A DNA stretch of 64,000 bases from Armatimonadota bacterium (GTDB lineage Bacteria > Armatimonadota > Hebobacteria > CAIYQO01), in the NCBI GenBank assembly GCA_029553475.1, contig JAKPKV010000131.1, positions 1 through 64,000 of the forward strand. The letters run 5' to 3'. Of this stretch, positions 36,074 through 43,776 are shown piece by piece. The position numbers and the translations under genes were made by a program. How positions within the stretch are numbered: the stretch's first letter is position 1; each line of letters starts with the position of its first letter. Under the pieces are notes generated by a model. It had not been told where the DNA came from. It saw only the letters and a program-made list of their open reading frames with translations, and searched no databases.

Positions 36074-37780
36074 CTATTCCCCTGCCGGCGTGTGCTGCGC
36101 CCGGATCACCGCTTCGGCGATGGGCGCGGCGGCGGCGCCGCCGTGGCCGCCGTGCTCCACGAGGACGGCGATGGCGATGGTGGGGGCGTCGGCGGGGGCG
36201 TAGCCGATGAACCAGGCGTGGTCCGCGCCGGGATTCTGCGCGGTGCCGGTTTTGCCGGCGATGCGCAGCGCCGGGTCCAGGCCGCGGGCGGTGCCTTCGC
36301 CGTGGGTGACGGCGCGCAGGCCGCGGGCGATGCCGCGCAGCGTGCCCGGCTGCAGGCCGATGGGCGTGGGCGGGGCGGTGGGGATGACCGCATCGCCCAC
36401 CTGCTGCACCAGCCGCGGCGTCACCAGCTTGCCGCCGTTGGCGATGGCGGCGATGAGGCGCGCCCCCTGCAGCGGGGTAATGGTGAGGAAGGACTGCCCC
36501 ATGCCCGTCTGCAGCGTGTCGCCGAGCTGCCAGCGCCGGCCCGTCTCCTTCGCCCAGCCGGCGTCCGGCACCAGCCCGCGCCGCTCCGGCAGTACCTCCA
36601 GCCCGGTGCGCTCGCCCAGCCCGAAACGGCGGGCCATCTTCGCCAGGCTGGCGATGCCCACGTCCTCGGCCATGTGCATGAAGGCCACGTTGCACGACTG
36701 CGCGATGGCCGCGGTGATCCCCAGCGTGCCGTGCCCGGCGTGCTTCCAGCAGCGGATGTTGTGGTAGGCGCCGGGGCAGTAGAAGTAGCTGCCGGCGTGG
36801 GCTTTCCCCGTTTCCAGCGCGGCGGCGGCGGTGACGATCTTGAAGACCGACCCCGGCGGATAGCGCTCCAGCCCGCGGTTCACCAGCGCGTGGCTGCGCT
36901 GCAGCCAGGCCCACGATTCCGGCGAGAGGCGGCCGGACATGCTGGTGGGATCGTAGGAAGGGGCGCTGGCCAGCGCCAGGATATCGCCGGTGCGCGGGTC
37001 CAGCGCCACCACCGCGCCCTTCCGCCCGGCCAGCGCCGACTCCGCCGCGCGCTGCAGGACGGCGTGAAGGGTGAGGACCACCGTCTGTCCCTCGCGCGGC
37101 GGCACCTGCCGCACGCTGCGCAGCACGCTGCCGCGGGCGTCCACCTCCACCTCCTCCCGCCCGTCCTGCCCGCGCAGCGCCGCTTCGAAGGTTTTTTCCA
37201 GCCCGCTTTTGCCGATGCGGTCGCCCTGCCGGTAGCCGTCCGTGCGCCGCGCCGCCAGCTCTTCGGCGTCAATTTCGCGCACGTAGCCCAGCGCGTGCAC
37301 CGCCAGCGCGCCGCCCGGATAGGCGCGCACCGGCTCCGCCCGCAGGTAAATGCCCGGCAGGAAGGCCCCCTCTTCCTCCACCCGCGTCACCTGCGCCATC
37401 GTCAGGTTGCTGCCCAGGCGGAGCGGCAGGTAGCTGGGCAGCCGTCGGTGCTCGGCCAGCGCCGCCGCCGCCGTTTGCAGGTCGGGGAAGATGCCGATGG
37501 CCACCAGCCGCGCCAGCAGCGCGTCCCAGCGGTCGCGCGCCACCTCGCCGGAGACCAGCCAGGCCGCCATCGCCGGGGTGTTGGTGGCCAGCACCGCGCC
37601 GGTGCGATCGAGGATGACCCCGCGCGGCGCCGGCGAGCGCACCCAGCGGAGCTGATTGCGCACCGACGCGTGCCGCAGCTCGCCCCCGCGCAGCAGTTGC
37701 AGGTAGGCCAGCTTCCCGGCGAACGCCAGGAACGCGACCAGCAGCACGATGCGCAGCAGTAGTAAACGACGGGCTAACAT
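36074..37780 (-). CDS. mrdA: penicillin-binding protein 2, peptidoglycan transpeptidase
   Basis: 568-aa class B PBP for cell elongation. An N-terminal membrane anchor (LLLLRIVLLVAFLAFAGKLAYL) and dimerisation domain beginning RSPAPRGVILDRTGAVLATN are followed by a transpeptidase domain with the three catalytic boxes: S-x-x-K in PPGSVFKIV, S-x-N in QSCNVAFMHMAE and K-T-G in AGKTGTAQNP. The GHGTLGITAAIAQS region and FGLGERTGLE are typical of PBP2. No strong ribosome site precedes the ATG. It converges with the nucleoside hydrolase. The partners mreB/C/D and rodA are not in the window. Confidence 0.92.
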   Translation of the reverse strand: MLARRLLLLRIVLLVAFLAFAGKLAYLQLLRGGELRHASVRNQLRWVRSPAPRGVILDRTGAVLATNTPAMAAWLVSGEVARDRWDALLARLVAIGIFPDLQTAAAALAEHRRLPSYLPLRLGSNLTMAQVTRVEEEGAFLPGIYLRAEPVRAYPGGALAVHALGYVREIDAEELAARRTDGYRQGDRIGKSGLEKTFEAALRGQDGREEVEVDARGSVLRSVRQVPPREGQTVVLTLHAVLQRAAESALAGRKGAVVALDPRTGDILALASAPSYDPTSMSGRLSPESWAWLQRSHALVNRGLERYPPGSVFKIVTAAAALETGKAHAGSYFYCPGAYHNIRCWKHAGHGTLGITAAIAQSCNVAFMHMAEDVGIASLAKMARRFGLGERTGLEVLPERRGLVPDAGWAKETGRRWQLGDTLQTGMGQSFLTITPLQGARLIAAIANGGKLVTPRLVQQVGDAVIPTAPPTPIGLQPGTLRGIARGLRAVTHGEGTARGLDPALRIAGKTGTAQNPGADHAWFIGYAPADAPTIAIAVLVEHGGHGGAAAAPIAEAVIRAQHTPAGE

Positions 37781-37881
37781 GGCATGATTCGTAGACCTGT
37801 CATCGGCCAGGTATCTGCCGATGTGCCACTTCGGCTCCCCTCCCCGGCCCCATCTGCGTCACGAGAGAGTTCGCGTCTCCT

Positions 37882-38032
37882 TCGTACTCGTGCTCGTACT
37901 CGTAACTCGCATACGGGCTCCGCTTCTTCACCCCGTGTCTGATCGCCAGGCGCCGGACTGCCCGACGCGCGGTCACAAAAGCGCTCGGCCGCGGCACAAC
38001 CGTTTCGAGTACGAATACGAGCACGAGTACGA
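37882..38032. repeat. inverted repeat of CGTACT/CGAGTACGA hexamers
   Basis: The left arm from 37882 (TCGTACTCGTGCTCGTACTCG) is complementary to the right arm 38006-38032 over about 20 bp, with hexamer-like internal repetition and ~100 bp between. It fills the gap between PBP2 and the SRPBCC gene. No gene is recognisable inside. It may be an emptied cassette. Confidence 0.55.
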
Positions 38033-38051
38033 AAAGGGGTGAGCGCTGTCG

Positions 38052-38498
38052 TTAGACCTCGCCCAGCGCCCGCTTCCCGATGCCCTCGAACATGCGCTCC
38101 ACGTTCTCCTTCGCCATTTTCGCGATGAGATTCTTGATCAGCGGGCCGATGAGCGGCACGTCCACGTCGCACTCGAGCCGCATCCACATGCGGGTGCCGC
38201 CGTCCACCGCCTCGAAGGTCCACAGCCCGTCGTACTTGTCCCAGTCGCCGCCCACCGCGCGGAAGGTGCAGGTGCGCGCGGCGTCGTCCCACACGTCTTC
38301 CTCGCGCCACCGGATCTTGCGGTTCAATTTCTCCACGACGCCCACCCACTCGGAGATGAAGCCTTTCTCCGTGCGCTCGACAATCTCTACGGATTCGACG
38401 TCGGGAAAAAACTCCGGAAAGCGCTCGATATCTTTCGCGACCGCGTAGACGGTCTCCACCGGCGCCGGAATGACGATTTCAGCCTCGATGTGCGGCAT
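38052..38498 (-). CDS. SRPBCC / polyketide-cyclase-like lipid-binding protein
   Basis: 148-aa START-like protein of the COQ10/polyketide-cyclase type: IEAEIVIPAPVETVYAVAKDIERFPEFFPDVESVEI at the start, then W-rich strands (SEWVGVVEKLNRKIRWREEDVWDD) and a C-terminal helix LIGPLIKNLIAKMAKENVERMFEG. The fold has a hydrophobic cavity for lipids or quinone-like molecules; no specific ligand can be read from sequence. GAGGAG precedes the ATG. It is a single gene between two repeat-rich gaps. Confidence 0.82.
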   Translation of the reverse strand: MPHIEAEIVIPAPVETVYAVAKDIERFPEFFPDVESVEIVERTEKGFISEWVGVVEKLNRKIRWREEDVWDDAARTCTFRAVGGDWDKYDGLWTFEAVDGGTRMWMRLECDVDVPLIGPLIKNLIAKMAKENVERMFEGIGKRALGEV

Positions 38499-38760
38499 GA
38501 CGGCTCCTCTGTGACAGGGTACCGTTAAGTTGGACGGCGCGCGGGGGAATACCTTTTTCCGGTGGGAAGGGGCGGATGAAGGGGTGAAGAGGTGAGGTGA
38601 TGCGGGGAGGTCCGGTGTGTGCGGAGTACAACTCCGCGGCCCCGGTGGGCGGGGTGCAACGAACCAGGAACGAGGTGTAGTGGGCCGTCACGTTGCTTCG
38701 CCATCTTGACCGGGGGCGCCCCACGGGAATCGGACGGCGCCGACGCGGAGGGCGCGCCAG

Positions 38761-39158
38761 CGGACCCCATGGACAGCGCCCGGTCGCCCCATGTCCCGAA
38801 GGGACCGAAGCCGTTAGCCACGGGTGGAGCGTCAGCGGAACCCGTGGGACCCGGCTACCGCGGAGCATCCGGAATCCTCCTCCTGCAACCTCACCGTCCG
38901 CTGCGGCTCGGCCTGCGGCTCGCGCTACCGCTTCACCGCGTCCCATCCGCTCACGCTGCTCGAGGAGGCGCGGGGCCATCTCCGGTCGGGGCGGCGAATG
39001 AATCGGCCATGCTCTCCTCCTGCTGTCGCCCCTGCGGGGCTGCGAATGTTTGCGGGCCGGGTCCCACGGGTTCCGCTATCGCTCCACCCGTGGCGAACGG
39101 CTTCGGTCCCTGCGGGACATGGGGGTGGGGGGCGACCGGGTGCTGTCCGGGGGGTCCG
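38761..39158. repeat. 400-bp element with ~95-bp inverted arms
   Basis: Arm 38761-38855 (containing CCATGTCCCGAAGGGACCG) corresponds to the reverse complement of 39056-39158, with roughly 85% agreement and one short insertion, around a ~200-bp centre rich in GCTGCGGCTCG-like runs. It occupies most of the 925-bp gene-free stretch 38499-39424. No credible gene is present; the long open frames here are products of the high GC content. Confidence 0.65.
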
Positions 39159-39236
39159 CTGATGTGCCGCCCGTGGCCGGGGGGGATCCCTTCGGGATGA
39201 CATCATATCCTCTACCTCTTACTCCGATCTCCTATC

Positions 39237-39405
39237 TGTAGCGAGTCGTCACGCTATACCTTGCCGGGCAAACCGTCGCGCGCTACAGGCGGTTGTCCTG
39301 ATACGCACACGGCAACGTGACGCCCCCCTCACCCCTAATCCCCAACCCCTAACCCCGACCAGCGGTCGGTTCGCAGAGCACGAGACAGCGTGACGACCCG
39401 CGACA
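39237..39405. repeat. small TIR element (TGTAGCGGGTCGTC family), copy 1
   Basis: 19-bp terminal inverted repeats (39237-39255 and 39387-39405, 17 of 19 paired) bound 169 bp that include the dispersed 44-bp repeat (39279-39322) and a C-rich tract (39323-39356). Ends are 5'-TG...CA-3'. It abuts the 3' end of the permease gene. Confidence 0.65.
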
Positions 39406-39424
39406 CATATCCGGTTGCGCGGGG

Positions 39425-40597
39425 TCACTCCTCCCGCAGCAGCGCGATGATTGCCAGCAGGCCGAAGAGGGCGTCCGGCGCCCAGGCGAATGCGGCCGGC
39501 GCCCAGGCGGCGAGGGCGGGGTGCAGCGTCAGCGCGTTGGGCGTCTCCACCAGCACGCGCGCCCATTGTTGCGAGACGACGAAGAGGAAGGAGAGCACCA
39601 CCGCCACCAGCAGTCCGACGTAGCCGCCGGAGCGGCCGAAACGCACCGCGAAGGGGATGGCGATGAGCACCGCCACCAGCGCGGAGATGGGGATGCTGAA
39701 CTTGCTCTGGATGTAGTAATCCAGTTTCGTCGGATCAATGTAGGTGCCGTAGGCGCCGCCGAGCTGCGGCCCGCGGATGCCCTGTTTGAGCGACATCAGC
39801 TCGCGCAGCGTCATCGCGTCCGGCGTGGTGGGCTGGTTCACCATGTAGCTCCACAGGTCGCGGTTCTCCTTCAGGTTCAGCCAGCTTTCCTCCGGCGCGT
39901 CCACCCCCTCGATGGCGTAGGTCATCTTCGGCTCGCCGTTGTCGTCGAAGACGTAGACGGTGGGCGGGCGTCCGGTGAAGGGGTCGCGATGGAAGAGCCA
40001 GCGGCCGTCCTGGTTCTCCGCCATCGGGATGGACATCCAGGTGAAGCCCTTCGCGTCAATGCGCATCACGATGATGCCGTACAGCATCTTCGTGGCCGGG
40101 TCCACGCGCTTGGCGTAGAGGTAGTGCCGGCTGCCCACCTTGAACATCACGTCCGACTGCACCGCGGCCGTGGGCGAGCCGAACACGACTTTCCGCTCCA
40201 GCTTCAGCGCCTCCAGCGTCGTGTGGTTGATGACGTATTCCTGCAGCAAAAAGAGCAGGCCGGAGCAGAGGATGCCGAGCACGATATACGGCGCCATCAG
40301 CCGCGTGAGCCGCACCCCCGCCAGCCGCAGCGAGAGCAGCTCGCGGTCGCGCTCCAGCCGGTTCACCGCCAGCGCCGTGCCCAGCAGCAGCGCGCCGGGG
40401 ATCGCCTGCAGCAGCAGGCTGGGCAGGCGGTAGAGCAGGATCATTACGATGTCGCGCGGGTTGGTGCCGGCGGTGTACGCCATTTTCAGCAGGATATACA
40501 GCCAGTTGCCCAGCAGGAGGACGAGCAGAATCACCGCGCCGACGAGCGCGGGTATCAGCATTTCTCTCAGGGCGTAGCGGTCAATGCGTCGTATCAA
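39425..40597 (-). CDS. LptF/LptG family lipopolysaccharide export permease
   Basis: 390-aa YjgP/YjgQ-type inner-membrane protein. Three N-terminal membrane helices (LIPALVGAVILLVLLLGNWLYIL, LLLQAIPGALLLGTALAVNRLERDRELLSLRLAGV, LMAPYIVLGILCSGLLFLLQEYVI), a periplasmic beta-jellyroll-like middle, then helices near the C-terminus (KFSIPISALVAVLIAIPFAVRFGRSGGY). The ERDRELLSLRLAG motif contacts the LptB ATPase in known complexes. It implies an outer membrane with LPS-like lipid. TTG 40597 behind GGGGAGGAG is my preferred start, as typical members begin near xxRRIDRYxLRE; a TTG at 40618 is an alternative. lptA/B/C are absent here. Confidence 0.87.
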   Translation of the reverse strand: MIRRIDRYALREMLIPALVGAVILLVLLLGNWLYILLKMAYTAGTNPRDIVMILLYRLPSLLLQAIPGALLLGTALAVNRLERDRELLSLRLAGVRLTRLMAPYIVLGILCSGLLFLLQEYVINHTTLEALKLERKVVFGSPTAAVQSDVMFKVGSRHYLYAKRVDPATKMLYGIIVMRIDAKGFTWMSIPMAENQDGRWLFHRDPFTGRPPTVYVFDDNGEPKMTYAIEGVDAPEESWLNLKENRDLWSYMVNQPTTPDAMTLRELMSLKQGIRGPQLGGAYGTYIDPTKLDYYIQSKFSIPISALVAVLIAIPFAVRFGRSGGYVGLLVAVVLSFLFVVSQQWARVLVETPNALTLHPALAAWAPAAFAWAPDALFGLLAIIALLREE

Positions 40598-40810
40598 GGG
40601 GTGCTCACTCCTCCCCAATATCCCCGCGCGCGGTCGAACCTATGCGTGGGGCGGCGCGCGCGGGCCGGGCGCTCCCCTTGATTTCGCCGCCCGGCGCGTG
40701 CTTCCTGTTCACCTTCCCCGCGTGACGATGTGGCGTTTCTCCGACACGCCGCGCCGCGGGCGGGCGCAGGCCGCGGTGCGGGCGGGTATCCCGATGGTGG
40801 AGGGGCGATC

Positions 40811-41368
40811 ATGATCACGGCACGGGAATTGCAGACGCGTGTGGAAGAAGCCCTGCTGCTGGATGAGCGGTTGGATGCCCGGGGCATTCGCGTGGTGGTG
40901 TTGGGGAACGAAGTCTGGTTGGAAGGCGAGGTGCCCACGCTGGAGATGTATGAACGCGCCGACCATATCGCCAACACCATCGGCGGGGTGGGCACGGTGA
41001 CGAATAACCTGGTCACCGCCGGACAGCCATATGATCTCTTTGATCGGTACGGTGATGATATACGCCTGCTCGCCGCCGACGTCTCCACGGACCCCACCGC
41101 CGACAACCGCATCGGCACGCGCGTCGGCCCGTTCGGGGAAGAGCATGACGAACCGGAAATTGATGAGACGGATGCCATGGGCGGCCCGGCCGGCGGCCCG
41201 GTGGGCGGCGACAGCGGCATGCCCACCCACCCGATGGACCTGGACGAAACCGCCCCCCTCGCCGCCGACATCATCCACGCCGAAGAACCCTGGCGCTATC
41301 AGGACGACGGCCCCAACGCCCATCTGGACGAAGAACCGGTGCTGCCGCCCGATGAGGATGAAGTGTAA
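40811..41368 (+). CDS. BON-domain protein with acidic tail
   Basis: 185-aa protein. Residues ~1-70 form a BON domain (ARELQTRVEEALLLDERLDARGIRVVVLGNEVWLEGEVPTLEMYERADHIANTIGGVGTVTNNL), a fold that binds membranes or phospholipid-associated partners. The remainder is low-complexity and acidic, with Gly/Pro/Asp runs (GGPAGGPVGG, DEEPVLPPDEDE), probably disordered. No signal peptide is present. GGAGGGG at 40797-40803 supports the ATG. It is divergent from the LPS permease gene, which may hint at an envelope role. The gene is followed by a composite inverted-repeat element. Confidence 0.75.
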   Translation: MITARELQTRVEEALLLDERLDARGIRVVVLGNEVWLEGEVPTLEMYERADHIANTIGGVGTVTNNLVTAGQPYDLFDRYGDDIRLLAADVSTDPTADNRIGTRVGPFGEEHDEPEIDETDAMGGPAGGPVGGDSGMPTHPMDLDETAPLAADIIHAEEPWRYQDDGPNAHLDEEPVLPPDEDEV

Positions 41369-41376
41369 CGCGGTGG

Positions 41377-41683
41377 GGCGCGTCCGCATTTGCACCCGGC
41401 CCCACCAAACCCCGTTCGTCGTGAAATGGGGACTGTCCCCCTGAACGCCGTGACCCGTTGATCCACAGGGGCCTCACCGGGACTGTCCCCAATACGCCCA
41501 CCCGGGGGAAGTAAATTATACCCGGATGAACCCATCCCGTTCGTCATGCGGCACGCAGCGGGGCGGAGTGCCGTCCGAGTATAGGATACGTTACCGTGAG
41601 CAGCAGCGCACGGCACTCCGCCCCGCTGCGTGCCGCACGACGAACGGGGTTTGGTGGGGACGGGGTGCAGAGGCGGACGCGCC
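41377..41683. repeat. composite nested inverted-repeat element, copy 2
   Basis: Outer arms 41377-41423 and 41636-41683 are near-perfect inverted copies. Inner arms 41536-41574 and 41610-41648 pair at 38 of 39 positions around a 35-nt loop. Between lies the 63-bp GGGGACTGTCCCC module (41428-41490). The same parts recur at 27015-27210 in a different order. No coding content. Confidence 0.8.
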
Positions 41684-41827
41684 TTGCTGCGGCTGCGGCG
41701 CTACTACGAACGATTAGGCACGGCACCACCAAACACCTATTGGCAAACAAAAGTTTTTATACTATCCTCCCGCTCGTACCCTGACAACCCCATATCGCCC
41801 ATCCGCCGGAAACCACCCTTGTATTTC

Positions 41828-41862
41828 CTCGCGTCTTTGCGTCTGTGCGCCTTGGCGTGAGA
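41828..41862. repeat. solo copy of the GxxExxY cassette arm
   Basis: 35 bp matching the right arm at 19957-19991 at 32 of 35 positions, in the same orientation, without a partner arm or GxxExxY gene nearby. It lies in the leader region of the pabB-pabC fusion. Confidence 0.75.
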
Positions 41863-41939
41863 CGTCGCCTGCGCTGGAGCGACGGGAACGGGAGCGGCCG
41901 GGAGGGAATCCTCCCACCTGTCCCGAACCAACAGGGACC

Positions 41940-43688
41940 ATGCCGGAATCGTTCGCCGATACAGCGGGGGCCGTCATCCTCCAGGCCGAGGGGTGCTGGT
42001 GGCGTTTTCACGCGCCGCGGGCGGTGGTGTGCGCGCGCGCGATGGACGAGGTGCTGCCCGCGCTGCGCGCGGTGAGCGCGGCGACGGAGGCGGGCTGGCA
42101 TGCTGCGGGCTTCGTCAGTTACGAGGCGGCGCCGGCCTTCGATCCCGCCATGCGCGCGCATCCGCCCGGACCGTTGCCGCTGCTCTGGTTCGGGCTGTAT
42201 CCGGCGCCGGTGCGGCTGGCGGCGCTGCCGGATGACGGCGGGGCGTTCAGCGCCTCCGGGTGGACCCCCGAGCTGTCGCGCGACGACTACGATGCCGCCA
42301 TCGCGCGCATCAAGGCGTACATCGCCGCGGGTGAGACCTACCAGGTGAATTACACGCTGCGCCTGCGTGCCCGGCTGGCGGGCAGCGCGTGGGCGTTTTT
42401 TCTCGCGCTCACCCGCGCGCAGCGCGGCCACTACGGCGCCTGGGTGCATCTCGGCTCGCATATCCTGTGCTCCGCCTCGCCGGAGCTGTTCTTCCGGCTG
42501 GAGGGCGACGTCATCACCTGCAAGCCGATGAAAGGCACCGCCCGGCGCGGCCTCTGGTGGGAGGACGACCGGGCGCGCGCCCGCGAGCTGGCGCACTCGG
42601 CGAAGAATCGCGCGGAGAATGTGATGATCGTGGATATGGTGCGCAATGACCTGGGGCGCATCGCCAAGACCGGCAGCGTGCGCGTGACGCGCCTGTGTGA
42701 CGTCGAGCGCTACGCGACGGTGTGGCAGATGACCTCCACGGTGACCGCGCGCACGCGGGCAGCCTACCCGGAGTTGTTCCAGGCGCTTTTCCCCTGCGCC
42801 TCCATCACCGGCGCGCCGAAGGTGCACACCACCGCGCTCATCGCCGGGCTGGAAACGTCGCCGCGCGACGCCTATACCGGCGCCATCGGCTGGCTGGCTC
42901 CGGGCCGGAAAGCCCAGTTCACCATCGCCATCCGCACCGCGCAGGTGGATGTCGCCACCGGCGAGCTGGAATACGGCACCGGCGGCGGCATCGTGTGGGA
43001 TTCCGCCGCGGAGAGCGAATACGACGAGGCGCTCACCAAAACGCTGGTGCTCACCCAACGCCGGCCCGAGTTCCGCCTGCTGGAGACGCTGCGCTGGCGA
43101 CCGGGCCGCGGCTACGACCTGCGCCATGGCCACCTGCGCCGCCTGCGCCGCTCCGCCGACTATTTCGGCTTCACGGTAGATCTGGACGCCGTGCGCGCCC
43201 GCCTGGAGGGCGAGGCTCCCGTCGAGCCGGTGCCGCACCGCGTCCGCCTGCTCGTCGCGGAACACGGCGCCATCGAAATCCAGGCCACCCCGCTGCCGGA
43301 AACGGAGAAACGGGTATGGCGGGTGGCGCTGGCGCCGGAGCCAGTGGATCCCGCCGACCCTTTCCTCTACCACAAGACCACCCACCGGGCGGTCTACGCG
43401 GCCGCGCGCGCCGCCCATCCGGAGGCCGATGATGTCCTCCTCTGGAATCCGCGCGGCGAGCTCACCGAAGCCACCATCGCCACCCTGGCCGTCCGCCTCG
43501 ACGGCCGCTGGCTCACCCCGCCCATCGCCTGCGGCCTCCTCCCCGGCGTCATGCGCGCGCACCTGCTGCGGCGCGGCGTCCTCACGGAAGCGGTCATCAC
43601 CCGCGCCATGCTGGCGGCGGCGGAGGAGATCGCGCTCATCAACTCCGTCCGCGGCTGGCTGCCGGCGGAATTGATGCCACAGCTCTGA
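41940..43688 (+). CDS. pabB: aminodeoxychorismate synthase component I fused to aminodeoxychorismate lyase
   Basis: 582-aa bifunctional enzyme of p-aminobenzoate/folate synthesis. Residues ~100-380 form the chorismate-binding PabB part: YIAAGETYQVNYTLRLRA, SPELFFRLEGDVITCKPMKGTARRG, ENVMIVDMVRNDLGRI and ASITGAPKVHT. Residues ~390-582 are PabC, a PLP class IV lyase releasing PABA: LLETLRWRPGRGYDLRHGHLRRL, FLYHKTTHRAVYAAA, LLWNPRGELTEATIATLAV and CGLLPGVMRAHLL. The fused PabB-PabC arrangement is known. AGGGACC just before ATG 41940 is a modest ribosome site. The glutaminase PabA is not nearby. Confidence 0.92.
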   Translation: MPESFADTAGAVILQAEGCWWRFHAPRAVVCARAMDEVLPALRAVSAATEAGWHAAGFVSYEAAPAFDPAMRAHPPGPLPLLWFGLYPAPVRLAALPDDGGAFSASGWTPELSRDDYDAAIARIKAYIAAGETYQVNYTLRLRARLAGSAWAFFLALTRAQRGHYGAWVHLGSHILCSASPELFFRLEGDVITCKPMKGTARRGLWWEDDRARARELAHSAKNRAENVMIVDMVRNDLGRIAKTGSVRVTRLCDVERYATVWQMTSTVTARTRAAYPELFQALFPCASITGAPKVHTTALIAGLETSPRDAYTGAIGWLAPGRKAQFTIAIRTAQVDVATGELEYGTGGGIVWDSAAESEYDEALTKTLVLTQRRPEFRLLETLRWRPGRGYDLRHGHLRRLRRSADYFGFTVDLDAVRARLEGEAPVEPVPHRVRLLVAEHGAIEIQATPLPETEKRVWRVALAPEPVDPADPFLYHKTTHRAVYAAARAAHPEADDVLLWNPRGELTEATIATLAVRLDGRWLTPPIACGLLPGVMRAHLLRRGVLTEAVITRAMLAAAEEIALINSVRGWLPAELMPQL

Positions 43689-43776
43689 CGCGCGACATCG
43701 CAGCAAAGGCTCCCCGACGCGTATAGCATGGTAAGACGGCGTCACTGCCGCGCACGTACGCGTAAAGGAGTCTGCC

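Noticed and set aside
33411-36914. 1167-aa minus-strand open frame covering comB and the nucleoside hydrolase region
   Set aside because: Only its last 256 codons, SurE, resemble a protein. The upstream part is antisense to recognised genes on the other strand and overlaps PBP2 out of frame.
38524-39200. Several 90-190-aa open frames in the 38.5-39.2 kb gap
   Set aside because: They translate inverted-repeat DNA in several frames at once, with no ribosome sites or recognisable motifs.
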